From the NCBI GenBank assembly GCA_023434535.1, contig JAEYSR010000089.1, positions 1 through 23,971 on the forward strand: a stretch of DNA of 23,971 nt. The letters run 5' to 3'. This DNA comes from Actinomycetes bacterium. Lineage in GTDB: Bacteria; Actinomycetota; Acidimicrobiia; Acidimicrobiales; Microtrichaceae. Below, piece by piece: positions 1 to 8,444 of the stretch. A model generated the notes under the pieces. That model did no database searches, was not told the DNA's origin, and saw nothing but the letters and a program-made list of their open reading frames with translations. Within the stretch, counting starts at the first letter, position 1. Each line of letters begins with the position of its first letter. A program made the position numbers and the translations under genes.

Positions 1-924
1 TACATCACCCCTGGGTCCCGCCTCGGGATCGGCGGCTGCCCGGTCTTCCCGACCGACAACGTCTTCCACGCCTCGATCGGCGCGCTGGCCACCCGGCCGG
101 ACTCCGCGGCGACGATCCAGGCGCTCGGCTCGTCACGGGTGATCCAGCCGGGATTCGGCTCGGGCGTGTGGATGGGCTCCCGACCCGGGATCCCGACGAA
201 CGTCGTCGACGCCACCACGTCGGCCCACCAGGACCTGCTGGTCTCGCTCGAGTACGCCAGCCTCTCCGAGACGGCAGACATGCCCTGGCCGGCGTCGCCC
301 CGCTTCGAGGGCTGGCCCGGCCGGGCGTGGGACAAGCACCTCCTCGTCGTGGACTCCGCGTCCTGCACCTCGTGGGAGGCCATCAACGTCCAGCCCCCGG
401 GCGAGAACTACTTCGCGACGCTCTTCAACCGCTGGTACGCGGATCGGGTCGTCCGCCTGGATCTGACGACCAACTCGATCGCACCCCGGGGCGCGGTCAC
501 CGCGTCGGGTCTGTCGATGATGGCGGGGATGGTCCGCTACGACGAGGTCGCCTCCGGTCGGATCGACCACGTCCTGACCATGGTGTCGCCGGTGATCCGC
601 CGGGGGCCGTCGGTGTGGCCGGCGAACGGCTCCGACGGCCAGTCGCTCGATCCGTCGGCTCCTCCGATGGGGACGTGGCTGCGGCTGCGCTCGGACGTCG
701 ACATCTCCCACCTCGGGCCGCAGGCGCGAGCCGTGGCCCAGGCCATGAAGGACCACGGCGTCGTCATCAACGACTCGGGTCCCTACACGTCGATCAACGG
801 CGAGCCCGACATCCGGTGGAACGACACCGACCTCGCCGGCCTGAAGACGCTGACGGCGGGCCAGTTCGAGGTCGTCGACCCGACCCCGATGCAGGTCGAC
901 CCGGGCACGCACCAGATCCGCTGA
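1..924 (+). CDS. Hypothetical protein, 5'-truncated (307 residues visible)
   Basis: The reading frame is open from the first base of the window to a TGA at 922-924, so the true start lies upstream. I do not recognise a family. The visible part begins with a GIGGCPVFPTDNVFHASIG stretch, a pattern I associate with uncharacterised, probably exported actinobacterial proteins. It goes on with Trp/Gly/Pro-rich segments such as FGSGVWMGSRPGIP near residues 51-65. Cysteines are few, one near residue 13 and one near 117. No membrane helix is evident and no signal peptide can be judged because the N-terminus is missing. The alternating short hydrophobic stretches suggest a soluble beta-rich fold. The next gene has its own promoter and operator, so this gene is probably not part of the CoA-ester regulon. 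Function unknown. Confidence 0.7.
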   Translation, partial: YITPGSRLGIGGCPVFPTDNVFHASIGALATRPDSAATIQALGSSRVIQPGFGSGVWMGSRPGIPTNVVDATTSAHQDLLVSLEYASLSETADMPWPASPRFEGWPGRAWDKHLLVVDSASCTSWEAINVQPPGENYFATLFNRWYADRVVRLDLTTNSIAPRGAVTASGLSMMAGMVRYDEVASGRIDHVLTMVSPVIRRGPSVWPANGSDGQSLDPSAPPMGTWLRLRSDVDISHLGPQARAVAQAMKDHGVVINDSGPYTSINGEPDIRWNDTDLAGLKTLTAGQFEVVDPTPMQVDPGTHQIR

Positions 925-940
925 CCCCGGCCTCCGCTAC

Positions 941-961
941 GATCTGACGACCCGTCAGATC
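941..961. promoter_or_regulatory. Operator, perfect 9-3-9 inverted repeat (CTGACG box 1)
   Basis: The arms GATCTGACG and CGTCAGATC are exact reverse complements around the spacer ACC. This is the most perfect of five such boxes in the window. It overlaps a probable -10 element TACGAT at 938-943, a position suited to repression of the CoA-transferase gene by a dimeric TetR-type protein. Repression is inferred. Confidence 0.8.
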
Positions 962-992
962 TGACATGGCGTGCACGCGCCCGGAGGAGAAC

Positions 993-2264
993 ATGTCTGC
1001 CGCAGGAGTTCCCGATCGTCCCGCCCCGAGCGGTGCCGCGCCGCTGGCCGGAGTCCGAGTCATCGAGTTCTCCCTGCTCGGGCCGGGGGCCGTCGGCACC
1101 CACCTGGCCGACCTCGGAGCGGACGTCATCAAGGTCGAGCCGCCGAAGGGCGACTACATCCGCCAGATGACGTGGCCCATCATCGAGGGCAACTCCCTCC
1201 TGCACTGGCACATCCACCGGGGCAAGAAGTCGATCACGCTCGACCTGCGCACCGAGGACGCGCAGGAGGTGTTCCGGGACCTGGTCCGCGGCGCGGACGC
1301 CGTGATCGAGGCCATGCGCCCCGGCGCGCTGGCCCGCCGGGGCCTGGGCTACGAGGATCTGCTCGAGATCAACCCGAGCATCGTCTTCTGCACCATCTCC
1401 GGCTACGGCATGACCGGGCCCTACGCGGATCTGCCCAGCCACGGGATCGCGTACGACACGTGGGCGGGCATCGTGAACCCGACCTTCAACGAGGACGGCT
1501 TCCCGTACCTGCCGGAGCACGCGTCGATCGGCATCCACGCCGGCCCCCTGTTCGGCGCGCTGGGCGTCCTCGCGGGCATCGTCAAGGCCCGGGCCACCGG
1601 CGAGGGCTCGTTCCTCGAGATCGCCCAGTCGGACGCGTCGGCGGCCATGGACTGGCTCCGCAGCGAGACGTGGAAGGCCTACGAGCGCCCCCAGTCGGAG
1701 GTCACCGGCAACCGCTCCGACGACTACGAGCGTCGGGCGCCCGGCACCGCCGGCATGGAGGAGGGCGTGCGCTACCAGGTGTACGAGTCCTCCGACGGCT
1801 TCGTCCTGTTCATGGCGTCGGAGCAGGAGTTCTGGAAGAACTTCTGCAAGGGCGTCGATCGCATGGACCTGTTCGAGCGCTGGCCCGGCAGCCAGTACGG
1901 CGACCACGCCCGGGGCAACACCGAGCTGCGGGCCATCCTCGCCGAGATCTTCAGGACCCGGAGCACCGCCGAGTGGGTCGAGTGGTCCGGCACGGTGAAC
2001 ACCACGATCGCCCCGGTGAACTCGCCGAAGACCCTGGCCGACGACCCCCAGTTCCTCGACCGGCTCGGCTTCATGCCGTACCAGGAGCACGGCGCCGACA
2101 TGCTCGGCACCCCGCTCAAGTTCATCGACGCCGAGCTTCCGGTGCCCACCCCGGCCCCGACCGTCGGTCAGCACAACGACGAGGTCCTGGCCGAGGTGCT
2201 CGGCTACGACACCGATCGCATCGCCGCCCTCCGGGACGCCGGTGCGTTGGGCGAGGGCAACTGA
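993..2264 (+). CDS. CaiB/BaiF-type (class III) CoA-transferase family protein
   Basis: This is a 423-residue protein of the formyl-CoA transferase/AMACR superfamily, which moves CoA between acids or racemises 2-methylacyl-CoAs. Family features are the N-terminal LAGVRVIEFS, the LADLGADVIKVEPP segment at residues 38-51, DLRTEDAQEVF, the ISGYGMTGPY block at 135-144 and LFGALGVLAGIVKARATGEG at 186-205. The ATG at 993 is preferred over an in-frame ATG at 966 because GGAGGAGA lies just upstream (983-990). The Asp that normally follows the SIG motif (here residues 178-180) appears to be replaced by Ile181, so classical acyl-aspartyl chemistry is doubtful. It lies 115 bases before the FadD3-like ligase, and each gene has its own CTGACG operator, so both probably act on the same substrate class. 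The family call is firm; the substrate is unknown. Confidence 0.9.
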   Translation: MSAAGVPDRPAPSGAAPLAGVRVIEFSLLGPGAVGTHLADLGADVIKVEPPKGDYIRQMTWPIIEGNSLLHWHIHRGKKSITLDLRTEDAQEVFRDLVRGADAVIEAMRPGALARRGLGYEDLLEINPSIVFCTISGYGMTGPYADLPSHGIAYDTWAGIVNPTFNEDGFPYLPEHASIGIHAGPLFGALGVLAGIVKARATGEGSFLEIAQSDASAAMDWLRSETWKAYERPQSEVTGNRSDDYERRAPGTAGMEEGVRYQVYESSDGFVLFMASEQEFWKNFCKGVDRMDLFERWPGSQYGDHARGNTELRAILAEIFRTRSTAEWVEWSGTVNTTIAPVNSPKTLADDPQFLDRLGFMPYQEHGADMLGTPLKFIDAELPVPTPAPTVGQHNDEVLAEVLGYDTDRIAALRDAGALGEGN

Positions 2265-2320
2265 GGAACCCGCCCGGCCGGGAGGACCGCGTGGCCGGTT
2301 CGGCGCGCCCGACGGACCGG

Positions 2321-2326
2321 TACAGT
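2321..2326 (+). promoter_or_regulatory. Probable -10 element (TACAGT) of the ligase gene
   Basis: TACAGT lies 53 bases before the GTG start at 2380. Transcription would begin near 2333, which places the CTGACG box (2343-2361) just downstream of the start point, where a bound repressor would block elongation. Confidence 0.45.
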
Positions 2327-2342
2327 CGACCAGCGGACCGGC

Positions 2343-2361
2343 AGCTGACGGTCCGTCAGAT
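2343..2361. promoter_or_regulatory. Operator (CTGACG box 2)
   Basis: CTGACG (2345-2350), spacer GTC, CGTCAG (2354-2359). The 6-bp arms are perfect and the outer AG/AT flank has one mismatch against box 1. It ends 18 bases before the ligase start codon. Confidence 0.75.
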
Positions 2362-2379
2362 CCAGGGGGAGCGACCGCA

Positions 2380-4065
<1,686 letters not shown>

Positions 4066-4131
4066 GCGACCCCACCCTCTCCTCTCCTCACACTCCCTCC
4101 GCACCCCTCCCCACGCATCGCAGGAGCCTCC

Positions 4132-4995
4132 ATGAAGTTCGCACAGGCGCTGATCGGCTCGAACCCGCTCGACTGGCCACGGATCGCCGCAGCCGCCGAG
4201 GCGACCGGGTTCGACTCGGTCGCCGTGTCCGACCACGTCGTGTACCCGAGCTACCTCAGCTCCAGGTACCCGTATACGCCCGACGGGACGCCGCTGTTCA
4301 GCCCCGACGAGGACTGGCCCGACCCGTGGGTCGCGGTCGGCGCCATGTCGTCGGTGACGACGACGCTGCGGTTCATCACCAACGTGTACGTGCTCCCGCT
4401 GCGCAATCCGTTCGTGGTGGCCAAGGCCGTGGGCACGGCTGCGTACATGTCGCAGGGGCGCATCGGGCTCGGGATCGGCGCCGGCTGGATGGCCGAGGAG
4501 TTCGAGCTGCTCGAGCAGCCGTTCGCCCGCCGCGGCAAGCGGATGGACGAGATGGTCGACGTGATCCGCACCCTGTGGCAGGGCGGGATGGTCGAGCACC
4601 ACGGCGAGTTCTACGACTTCGACCCGGTCGAGATGCGGCCGGCGCCGCCGGCGCCCGTGCCGATCTACGTGGGCGGCCACTCCGACATCGCCTTCCGTCG
4701 CGCCGCGACGATCGGCGACGGCTGGCTCGGCGTCTACTACTCGGTCGACGAGCTGATCTCCCACTGCGAGACCCTGGAGCGCGCGCGGGAGGAGGCCGGA
4801 ACGGCGGACCGTCCGTTCGAGATCATCGCCTCGCCGCTGGCCGCCCCGAACAGCGAGGTGTGCGAGCGTCTCGAGGCCGCCGGAGTCACCACGATCCTGA
4901 CCTCGGCGTGGATGGCTCAGGGCGTGACCGGCCCCGAGAGCACCGAGCAGGCGATCGACCTGATCGGCTCCTTCGGAGACCGCTTCATCCCCTGA
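4132..4995 (+). CDS. LLM-class (probably F420-dependent) oxidoreductase
   Basis: A 287-residue luciferase-like TIM-barrel protein that probably uses F420 (FMN possible) for hydride transfer. Family hallmarks are the N-terminal beta strand MKFAQALIG, AAAAEATGFDSVAVSDHV near residues 19-36, the TTTLRFITNVYVLPLRNP block, QGRIGLGIGAGWMAEEFELL near 107-126, RRGKRMDEMVDVIRTLW, and PIYVGGHSDIAFRRAATIGDGWLG in the C-terminal half. The ATG at 4132 follows AGGAG with normal spacing. It begins 66 bases after the ligase with no operator box between them, so it is probably cotranscribed with the ligase. In F420-rich actinobacteria such proteins often serve steroid or terpenoid catabolism. The substrate here is unknown. 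Confidence 0.87.
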   Translation: MKFAQALIGSNPLDWPRIAAAAEATGFDSVAVSDHVVYPSYLSSRYPYTPDGTPLFSPDEDWPDPWVAVGAMSSVTTTLRFITNVYVLPLRNPFVVAKAVGTAAYMSQGRIGLGIGAGWMAEEFELLEQPFARRGKRMDEMVDVIRTLWQGGMVEHHGEFYDFDPVEMRPAPPAPVPIYVGGHSDIAFRRAATIGDGWLGVYYSVDELISHCETLERAREEAGTADRPFEIIASPLAAPNSEVCERLEAAGVTTILTSAWMAQGVTGPESTEQAIDLIGSFGDRFIP

Positions 4996-5026
4996 CCCCG
5001 GGCGGCCCGGTTGTCGACGGTCCGCT

Positions 5027-5079
5027 CCCGAACTTGGGGGTTCTCGTCGTGTCGTTGGTCGGATTCCCCCGAGTTCGGG
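5027..5079. repeat. 14-bp inverted repeat with a 25-bp loop
   Basis: Arms 5027-5040 (CCCGAACTTGGGGG) and 5066-5079 (CCCCCGAGTTCGGG) are complementary except for one position that can form a G-U pair. It lies after the LLM gene and before the DUF4112 gene. There is no T-run, so it may be a factor-independent stem-loop terminator or an operator. Confidence 0.5.
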
Positions 5080-5137
5080 CTCAGCGTCGTCGCGGGTGAT
5101 GCTCATATCGGTCGTCGCTCGGGGAAGACTGTCGGTC

Positions 5138-5980
5138 GTGGGAGACGAGGTGCGTCACCTGGGCACCATCGAGGGCCGGGAGATCCCGGGCACCGACGCG
5201 CCCGTGCCGCCGCACGCGACCCCGCCACCGCCGCCGGCACCTCCGTCCGAGCCGCGTCCGTCGGAGTCGGCGCCGTCGTCGACGCCTCAGCAGGGAGCAC
5301 CCGCCCCGCCGCAGCACCCGCCGCCCACCGGTCCTCCGGTCGTCCCCGCCGGGCCAGGGCCCGTGCCAGCCGGCGGCGACCTCGCGGCATATCCGCCGCC
5401 CACGGGGCCGCCGCTGAGGGTCCACCGCACCGCGGCCGCCAAGGCCGAGGTCGTCGGCGCGCTGCACGACATCCGCGACGCCCACCGCCGAGGACCCAAG
5501 CCCAACTCCCGGCCGCTGCCACGCTGGGTCGAGCGCATGGCGTGGGTCCTCGACGACGCGTTCCCGGTCCCCGCGACCGGCGGACGGCGCGTGGGGATCG
5601 ACGGGTTCATCACGCTCATCCCCGGTGTCGGCGACGCCATCGGCGTCGTCCTCTCCATGGTGGTGGTCACCGCCGGTGTGCTCGCAGGGGTGAGCTGGCC
5701 GACGATCATCCGGATGCTGCTGAACGTGGCGTTCGAGGGCGTCATCGGGCTGATCCCGTTCGCCGGCGTGGTGTTCGACATGGCCTACAAGGCCAACGAC
5801 CGCAACGTGCGGTTGATCGAGGCCGACCTCGCCGACCGTCGGGCGACCCGGCGGTCGAGCCTCGGGGTCATCGCCGCCCTGGTGTTCACGACCGTGGTCG
5901 GGTTCGTGATGATGGTGGCGCTCACGCTCCTCGGCATCACGGTCATGGTCTGGATCATCTGGAAGCTGCTCGGCAACTGA
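5138..5980 (+). CDS. DUF4112 membrane protein with proline-rich N-terminus
   Basis: About 280 residues. A Pro/Ala-rich, probably disordered, cytoplasmic N-terminal region is followed by a classic DUF4112 domain. Its signatures are the LDDAFPVPATGGRRVGIDG start, the LIPGVGDAIG loop, IRMLLNVAFEGVIGLIPFAG and FDMAYKANDRNVRLIE. Two amphipathic or hydrophobic segments occur in the domain and a strong C-terminal membrane helix runs through VIAALVFTTVVGFVMM and beyond. The role of DUF4112 is unknown. The start is uncertain: GTG 5138 has GGGGAAG upstream, while GTG 5096 and ATG 5099 are possible in-frame alternatives without a clear ribosome binding site. The downstream TetR gene has its own promoter. 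No CTGACG box precedes it, so it seems unrelated to the catabolic genes. Confidence 0.82.
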   Translation: MGDEVRHLGTIEGREIPGTDAPVPPHATPPPPPAPPSEPRPSESAPSSTPQQGAPAPPQHPPPTGPPVVPAGPGPVPAGGDLAAYPPPTGPPLRVHRTAAAKAEVVGALHDIRDAHRRGPKPNSRPLPRWVERMAWVLDDAFPVPATGGRRVGIDGFITLIPGVGDAIGVVLSMVVVTAGVLAGVSWPTIIRMLLNVAFEGVIGLIPFAGVVFDMAYKANDRNVRLIEADLADRRATRRSSLGVIAALVFTTVVGFVMMVALTLLGITVMVWIIWKLLGN

Positions 5981-6023
5981 GGCTCCGGCGGTCGGCCAAC
6001 CCTGTCGGCGGGGCGGTCCCCGG

Positions 6024-6029
6024 TACGCT
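6024..6029 (+). promoter_or_regulatory. -10 element (TACGCT) for leaderless TetR gene
   Basis: TACGCT is followed by 6 bases and then GTG 6036 (a second GTG is at 6039). Transcription would start on or next to the start codon, giving a leaderless mRNA. Confidence 0.5.
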
Positions 6030-6035
6030 GCGCGG

Positions 6036-6719
6036 GTGGTGACCCAGTCAGCGACCGACACGACCGAGGATCCCGAGGAGCTGCGGGCCGTCGACGGCCG
6101 GGTGCCCGGGCGTCGGGGCCTGGCGACCCGGGCTCGACTGCTCGACCAGACCCGTGAGCTGCTGCGGACCACGTCCTACCGCGACCTCAAGGTGGTGGAC
6201 ATCGCCCGTGGCGCCGGGACCTCGCCGGCGACCTTCTACCAGTACTTCCCCGACGCGGAGTCCGCTCTGTGGGCTCTGGCCGACGAGCTCGTCGGCGAGG
6301 GCAAGGAGCGGCTCAACCGCTCGGTGCGCGAGGGCAGCTGGACGGGTCGGGCGGCGTACGAGACCTGCGAGAAGATCGCCGCGAGCTTCCTCGACTTCTG
6401 GGACGAGCACCGGGCGATCCTGGCGGTGATCGATCTCGCGGCGACCGAGGGCGACGTCCGGTTCCGCGAGATCCGGCTGCAGCTGCTCATGAGCTTCACC
6501 GACGCGCTCGCCCTGGTGGTCAAGGAGCAGCGGGACGCCGGTCGGCTGCCGTCGGACCTGGATCCGACGGCGACCGCATCGGTCCTGGTGGCGATGCTCG
6601 CCCAGGTGTCGGGCCACCGCTACGGCATCGAGCGCCACGGGACGACCGGTCCGGAGATCCAGCGTGCCCTCGCCCGACTCGTGTACTCGGGCGTCACCGG
6701 TCGCAAGCCGCCGGGTTGA
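6036..6719 (+). CDS. TetR/AcrR-family transcriptional regulator
   Basis: A 227-residue one-component regulator. The N-terminal DNA-binding domain (residues about 24-70) contains RARLLDQTRELL, the DLKVVDIARGAGTSPATFYQYF helix-turn-helix with its recognition helix, and a following ALWALADEL helix. The C-terminal part is all-helical and should bind a small ligand, often an acyl-CoA in this clade. It starts with GTG at 6036 or 6039, in leaderless fashion. The next gene, a hotdog-fold protein, begins 5 bases after its stop, so the two are probably coexpressed and the regulator may sense a CoA ester handled by that protein. No CTGACG box lies in its own promoter. Its target is not evident from the sequence. 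Confidence 0.88.
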   Translation: MVTQSATDTTEDPEELRAVDGRVPGRRGLATRARLLDQTRELLRTTSYRDLKVVDIARGAGTSPATFYQYFPDAESALWALADELVGEGKERLNRSVREGSWTGRAAYETCEKIAASFLDFWDEHRAILAVIDLAATEGDVRFREIRLQLLMSFTDALALVVKEQRDAGRLPSDLDPTATASVLVAMLAQVSGHRYGIERHGTTGPEIQRALARLVYSGVTGRKPPG

Positions 6720-6724
6720 CCCGG

Positions 6725-7555
6725 GTGGCGACCGACCGGCACCACGAGGTGGTGCCCGGCGTCGAGGTCGAGCTCGGTCCGGTCGTCCGCATGACGCGCC
6801 TCGCCGGTGGGCCCGGCGTCGCCGCGCTGCGCGTCGACCGGCTCCCGGTCACGACCACGTCGCTGTGGACCCGGTCGCCCGTGCCCGACCCGGCGGAGAT
6901 CCCGCTGCGCCTCCACTTCGAGCTGAAGGCCGAGCTCGGCTTCGACCACGCCGTCATCGACCGCTTCCGCATCGAGGTCCGCCGACCGACGAGGGTGGGG
7001 GACCGCGTCGGCCACTTCCAGCGCGTCCGGTCGATCGGCCCGCCGACGTCGACGGCGCTCGGGCCCGGGCGGAGGTGGGAGGTCGACCACGTGCTGACCG
7101 ACGCGGACGGCGACGTGCTGTCGGTCGAGACCTTCGCCGCCGTGGGCTACGTGCCGCAGCGCCGCACCCGTCCGCGACCACGGCCTGGGGTCGGGCCGGA
7201 CCGACGGTCCGACGGTCACGAGTCGGGACCGACCGACCGCAGCCTGTCGATGGCGGCGGCCTCCTGTCGGGTCTGGGCCCTGGTCCACCACGACCCCGTG
7301 GCCGCGACCCGCGCCGGACTGCCGGGTGTGATCGCCTGCACGCAGCAGCTGGCGACCGTGGTCGAGCGATGGGCGTTGCAGTCGTCCTGGCCGGGGGCGA
7401 CCGTGCGGACGTTGGAGCTGCAGATGCGGCGCCCGGTCGTCGCGGGTCCGGTGCCGGAGGTCGTGGTCGGCCCCGGGCGGTCGCGGAGCGAACGCCTCGT
7501 GACCGTGTCGCAGGCGGGTTCGGAGCGCGTCAGGGCGGCGGTCCGACTCGCGTGA
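6725..7555 (+). CDS. FAS1-like/MaoC-like double-hotdog protein
   Basis: A 276-residue protein that looks like two hotdog folds in tandem. The N-terminal half ends in RPTRVGDRVGHFQRVRSIGPP and a GDVLSVETFAAVGYVP strand, matching the shape of FAS1-like dehydratase N-terminal domains. The C-terminal half contains VHHDPVAATRAGLPGVIA, the helix region of a MaoC hydratase. In active MaoC domains an Asp and an Asn-Pro precede the His-x-Asp-Pro; here those positions read Val-Trp-Ala-Leu, so the active site looks incomplete. A low-complexity Arg/Pro/Gly linker joins the halves. It follows the TetR gene by 5 bases and probably depends on the same transcript. It may bind or hydrate an enoyl-CoA, alone or with a partner. 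Family call is moderate. Confidence 0.6.
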   Translation: MATDRHHEVVPGVEVELGPVVRMTRLAGGPGVAALRVDRLPVTTTSLWTRSPVPDPAEIPLRLHFELKAELGFDHAVIDRFRIEVRRPTRVGDRVGHFQRVRSIGPPTSTALGPGRRWEVDHVLTDADGDVLSVETFAAVGYVPQRRTRPRPRPGVGPDRRSDGHESGPTDRSLSMAAASCRVWALVHHDPVAATRAGLPGVIACTQQLATVVERWALQSSWPGATVRTLELQMRRPVVAGPVPEVVVGPGRSRSERLVTVSQAGSERVRAAVRLA

Positions 7556-7566
7556 CGGAGTCCCCG

Positions 7567-7582
7567 GCCGGCCGACGCCGGC
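7567..7582. terminator. Small GC hairpin between convergent genes
   Basis: GCCGGC (7567-7572) and GCCGGC (7577-7582) pair around a 4-base loop, between the convergent hotdog and lipoprotein genes. There is no T-run. It may act as a weak bidirectional terminator. Confidence 0.35.
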
Positions 7583-7597
7583 GGACGACGGGGAACC

Positions 7598-8386
7598 TCA
7601 GCGGGCCTCGACCCAGAGCTCGTACTGGCCGGCGTTGCCCAGGGCGTCGCTCACCGGGATGCGGCCGATGTGCCAGCCGAGCTCGGACGGACCGGCCACG
7701 TAGTAGTTCGAGGGCGAGCACGTGGTGGTCAGGGTGGTCTCCGTCGCGGACGTCGGCGTCAGGACGGGGCGCTCGCACGTGAAGGCGGACGAGGGTGTGC
7801 CGAACTTGGAGAATCCGTAGCTGAGGTTCGCCGGGTCGATCAGCGGTGAGTCGTCGACCAGCTGCATCGTCAGGGTGAACGGAGCGTCGTGGCGCACCTC
7901 GGACGGCGAGGTCTGCCAGCTCACCATCCGGGGCACCGCCCGGTCCTCGTTGCCGCCCGCGACGTCGAACGAGACCTGGGTGTGGAGCCCGATGTAGGCG
8001 AAGCCGGCCTCGGCCCGGTCGTAGATGGTGAGGTCGAGCTCCCACGTGCCGTTGAGGGCGTAGGACGGCAGGTCGCACGTGATGTCGACCGTGAAGTGCC
8101 CGGTGACGTCGCCCGGCGCGATCTCCGGGGTGCACGGGTTCGGGCCGGGCAGCACGACTCCGGTCGGGACGACGAGCCGATGGATGGCGACGTCGCTGAC
8201 GACCTCGTCCTCGACCACGTCGAGCGAGATCGTCACCGGTGCACCGGCGACGGCGGGATCGGGGTCGATCGTGACCCGGTCGATGGCCGGAGGCTGGTAC
8301 AGCGGCGGCGGTGGTGGCGCCGGGATGCACCCGGCGGCGATCGCCGCCAGGACCACGACACACGCGACGAACCCGAGACGCTTCAC
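7598..8386 (-). CDS. Secreted lipoprotein, beta-rich, function unknown
   Basis: A 262-residue protein starting at GTG 8386, with a very strong GGGGGGAGG ribosome binding site upstream. The N-terminus is a lipoprotein signal peptide: Lys-Arg, a hydrophobic core, then a lipobox ending AAGC, so Cys20 would be lipidated and the protein anchored outside the membrane. A Pro-rich spacer follows, then segments of beta-sandwich character (VTIDPDPAVAGAPVTISLDVVEDEV and NGTWELDLTIYD), reminiscent of bacterial Ig-like or cell-surface domains. There are few Cys pairs, for example CTPE and TCDLP, that could form disulfides. It is convergent with the hotdog gene and lies upstream of nothing obviously related. 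Function is not recognisable. Confidence 0.8.
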   Translation of the reverse strand: MKRLGFVACVVVLAAIAAGCIPAPPPPPLYQPPAIDRVTIDPDPAVAGAPVTISLDVVEDEVVSDVAIHRLVVPTGVVLPGPNPCTPEIAPGDVTGHFTVDITCDLPSYALNGTWELDLTIYDRAEAGFAYIGLHTQVSFDVAGGNEDRAVPRMVSWQTSPSEVRHDAPFTLTMQLVDDSPLIDPANLSYGFSKFGTPSSAFTCERPVLTPTSATETTLTTTCSPSNYYVAGPSELGWHIGRIPVSDALGNAGQYELWVEAR

Positions 8387-8444
8387 CTTGCCTCCCCCCG
8401 TCGACCCGCCCCCGCAGGCCGACGAGCGCCACCGTAGCGGAGGG

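Noticed and set aside
966..992. Earlier ATG start of the CoA-transferase at 966
   Set aside because: It lacks a ribosome binding site and sits next to the operator; ATG 993 has GGAGGAGA at ideal distance.
2242..2379. Extended N-terminus of the FadD3-like ligase from GTG 2242
   Set aside because: It would overlap the CoA-transferase stop, the promoter and the operator, and its sequence is low-complexity.
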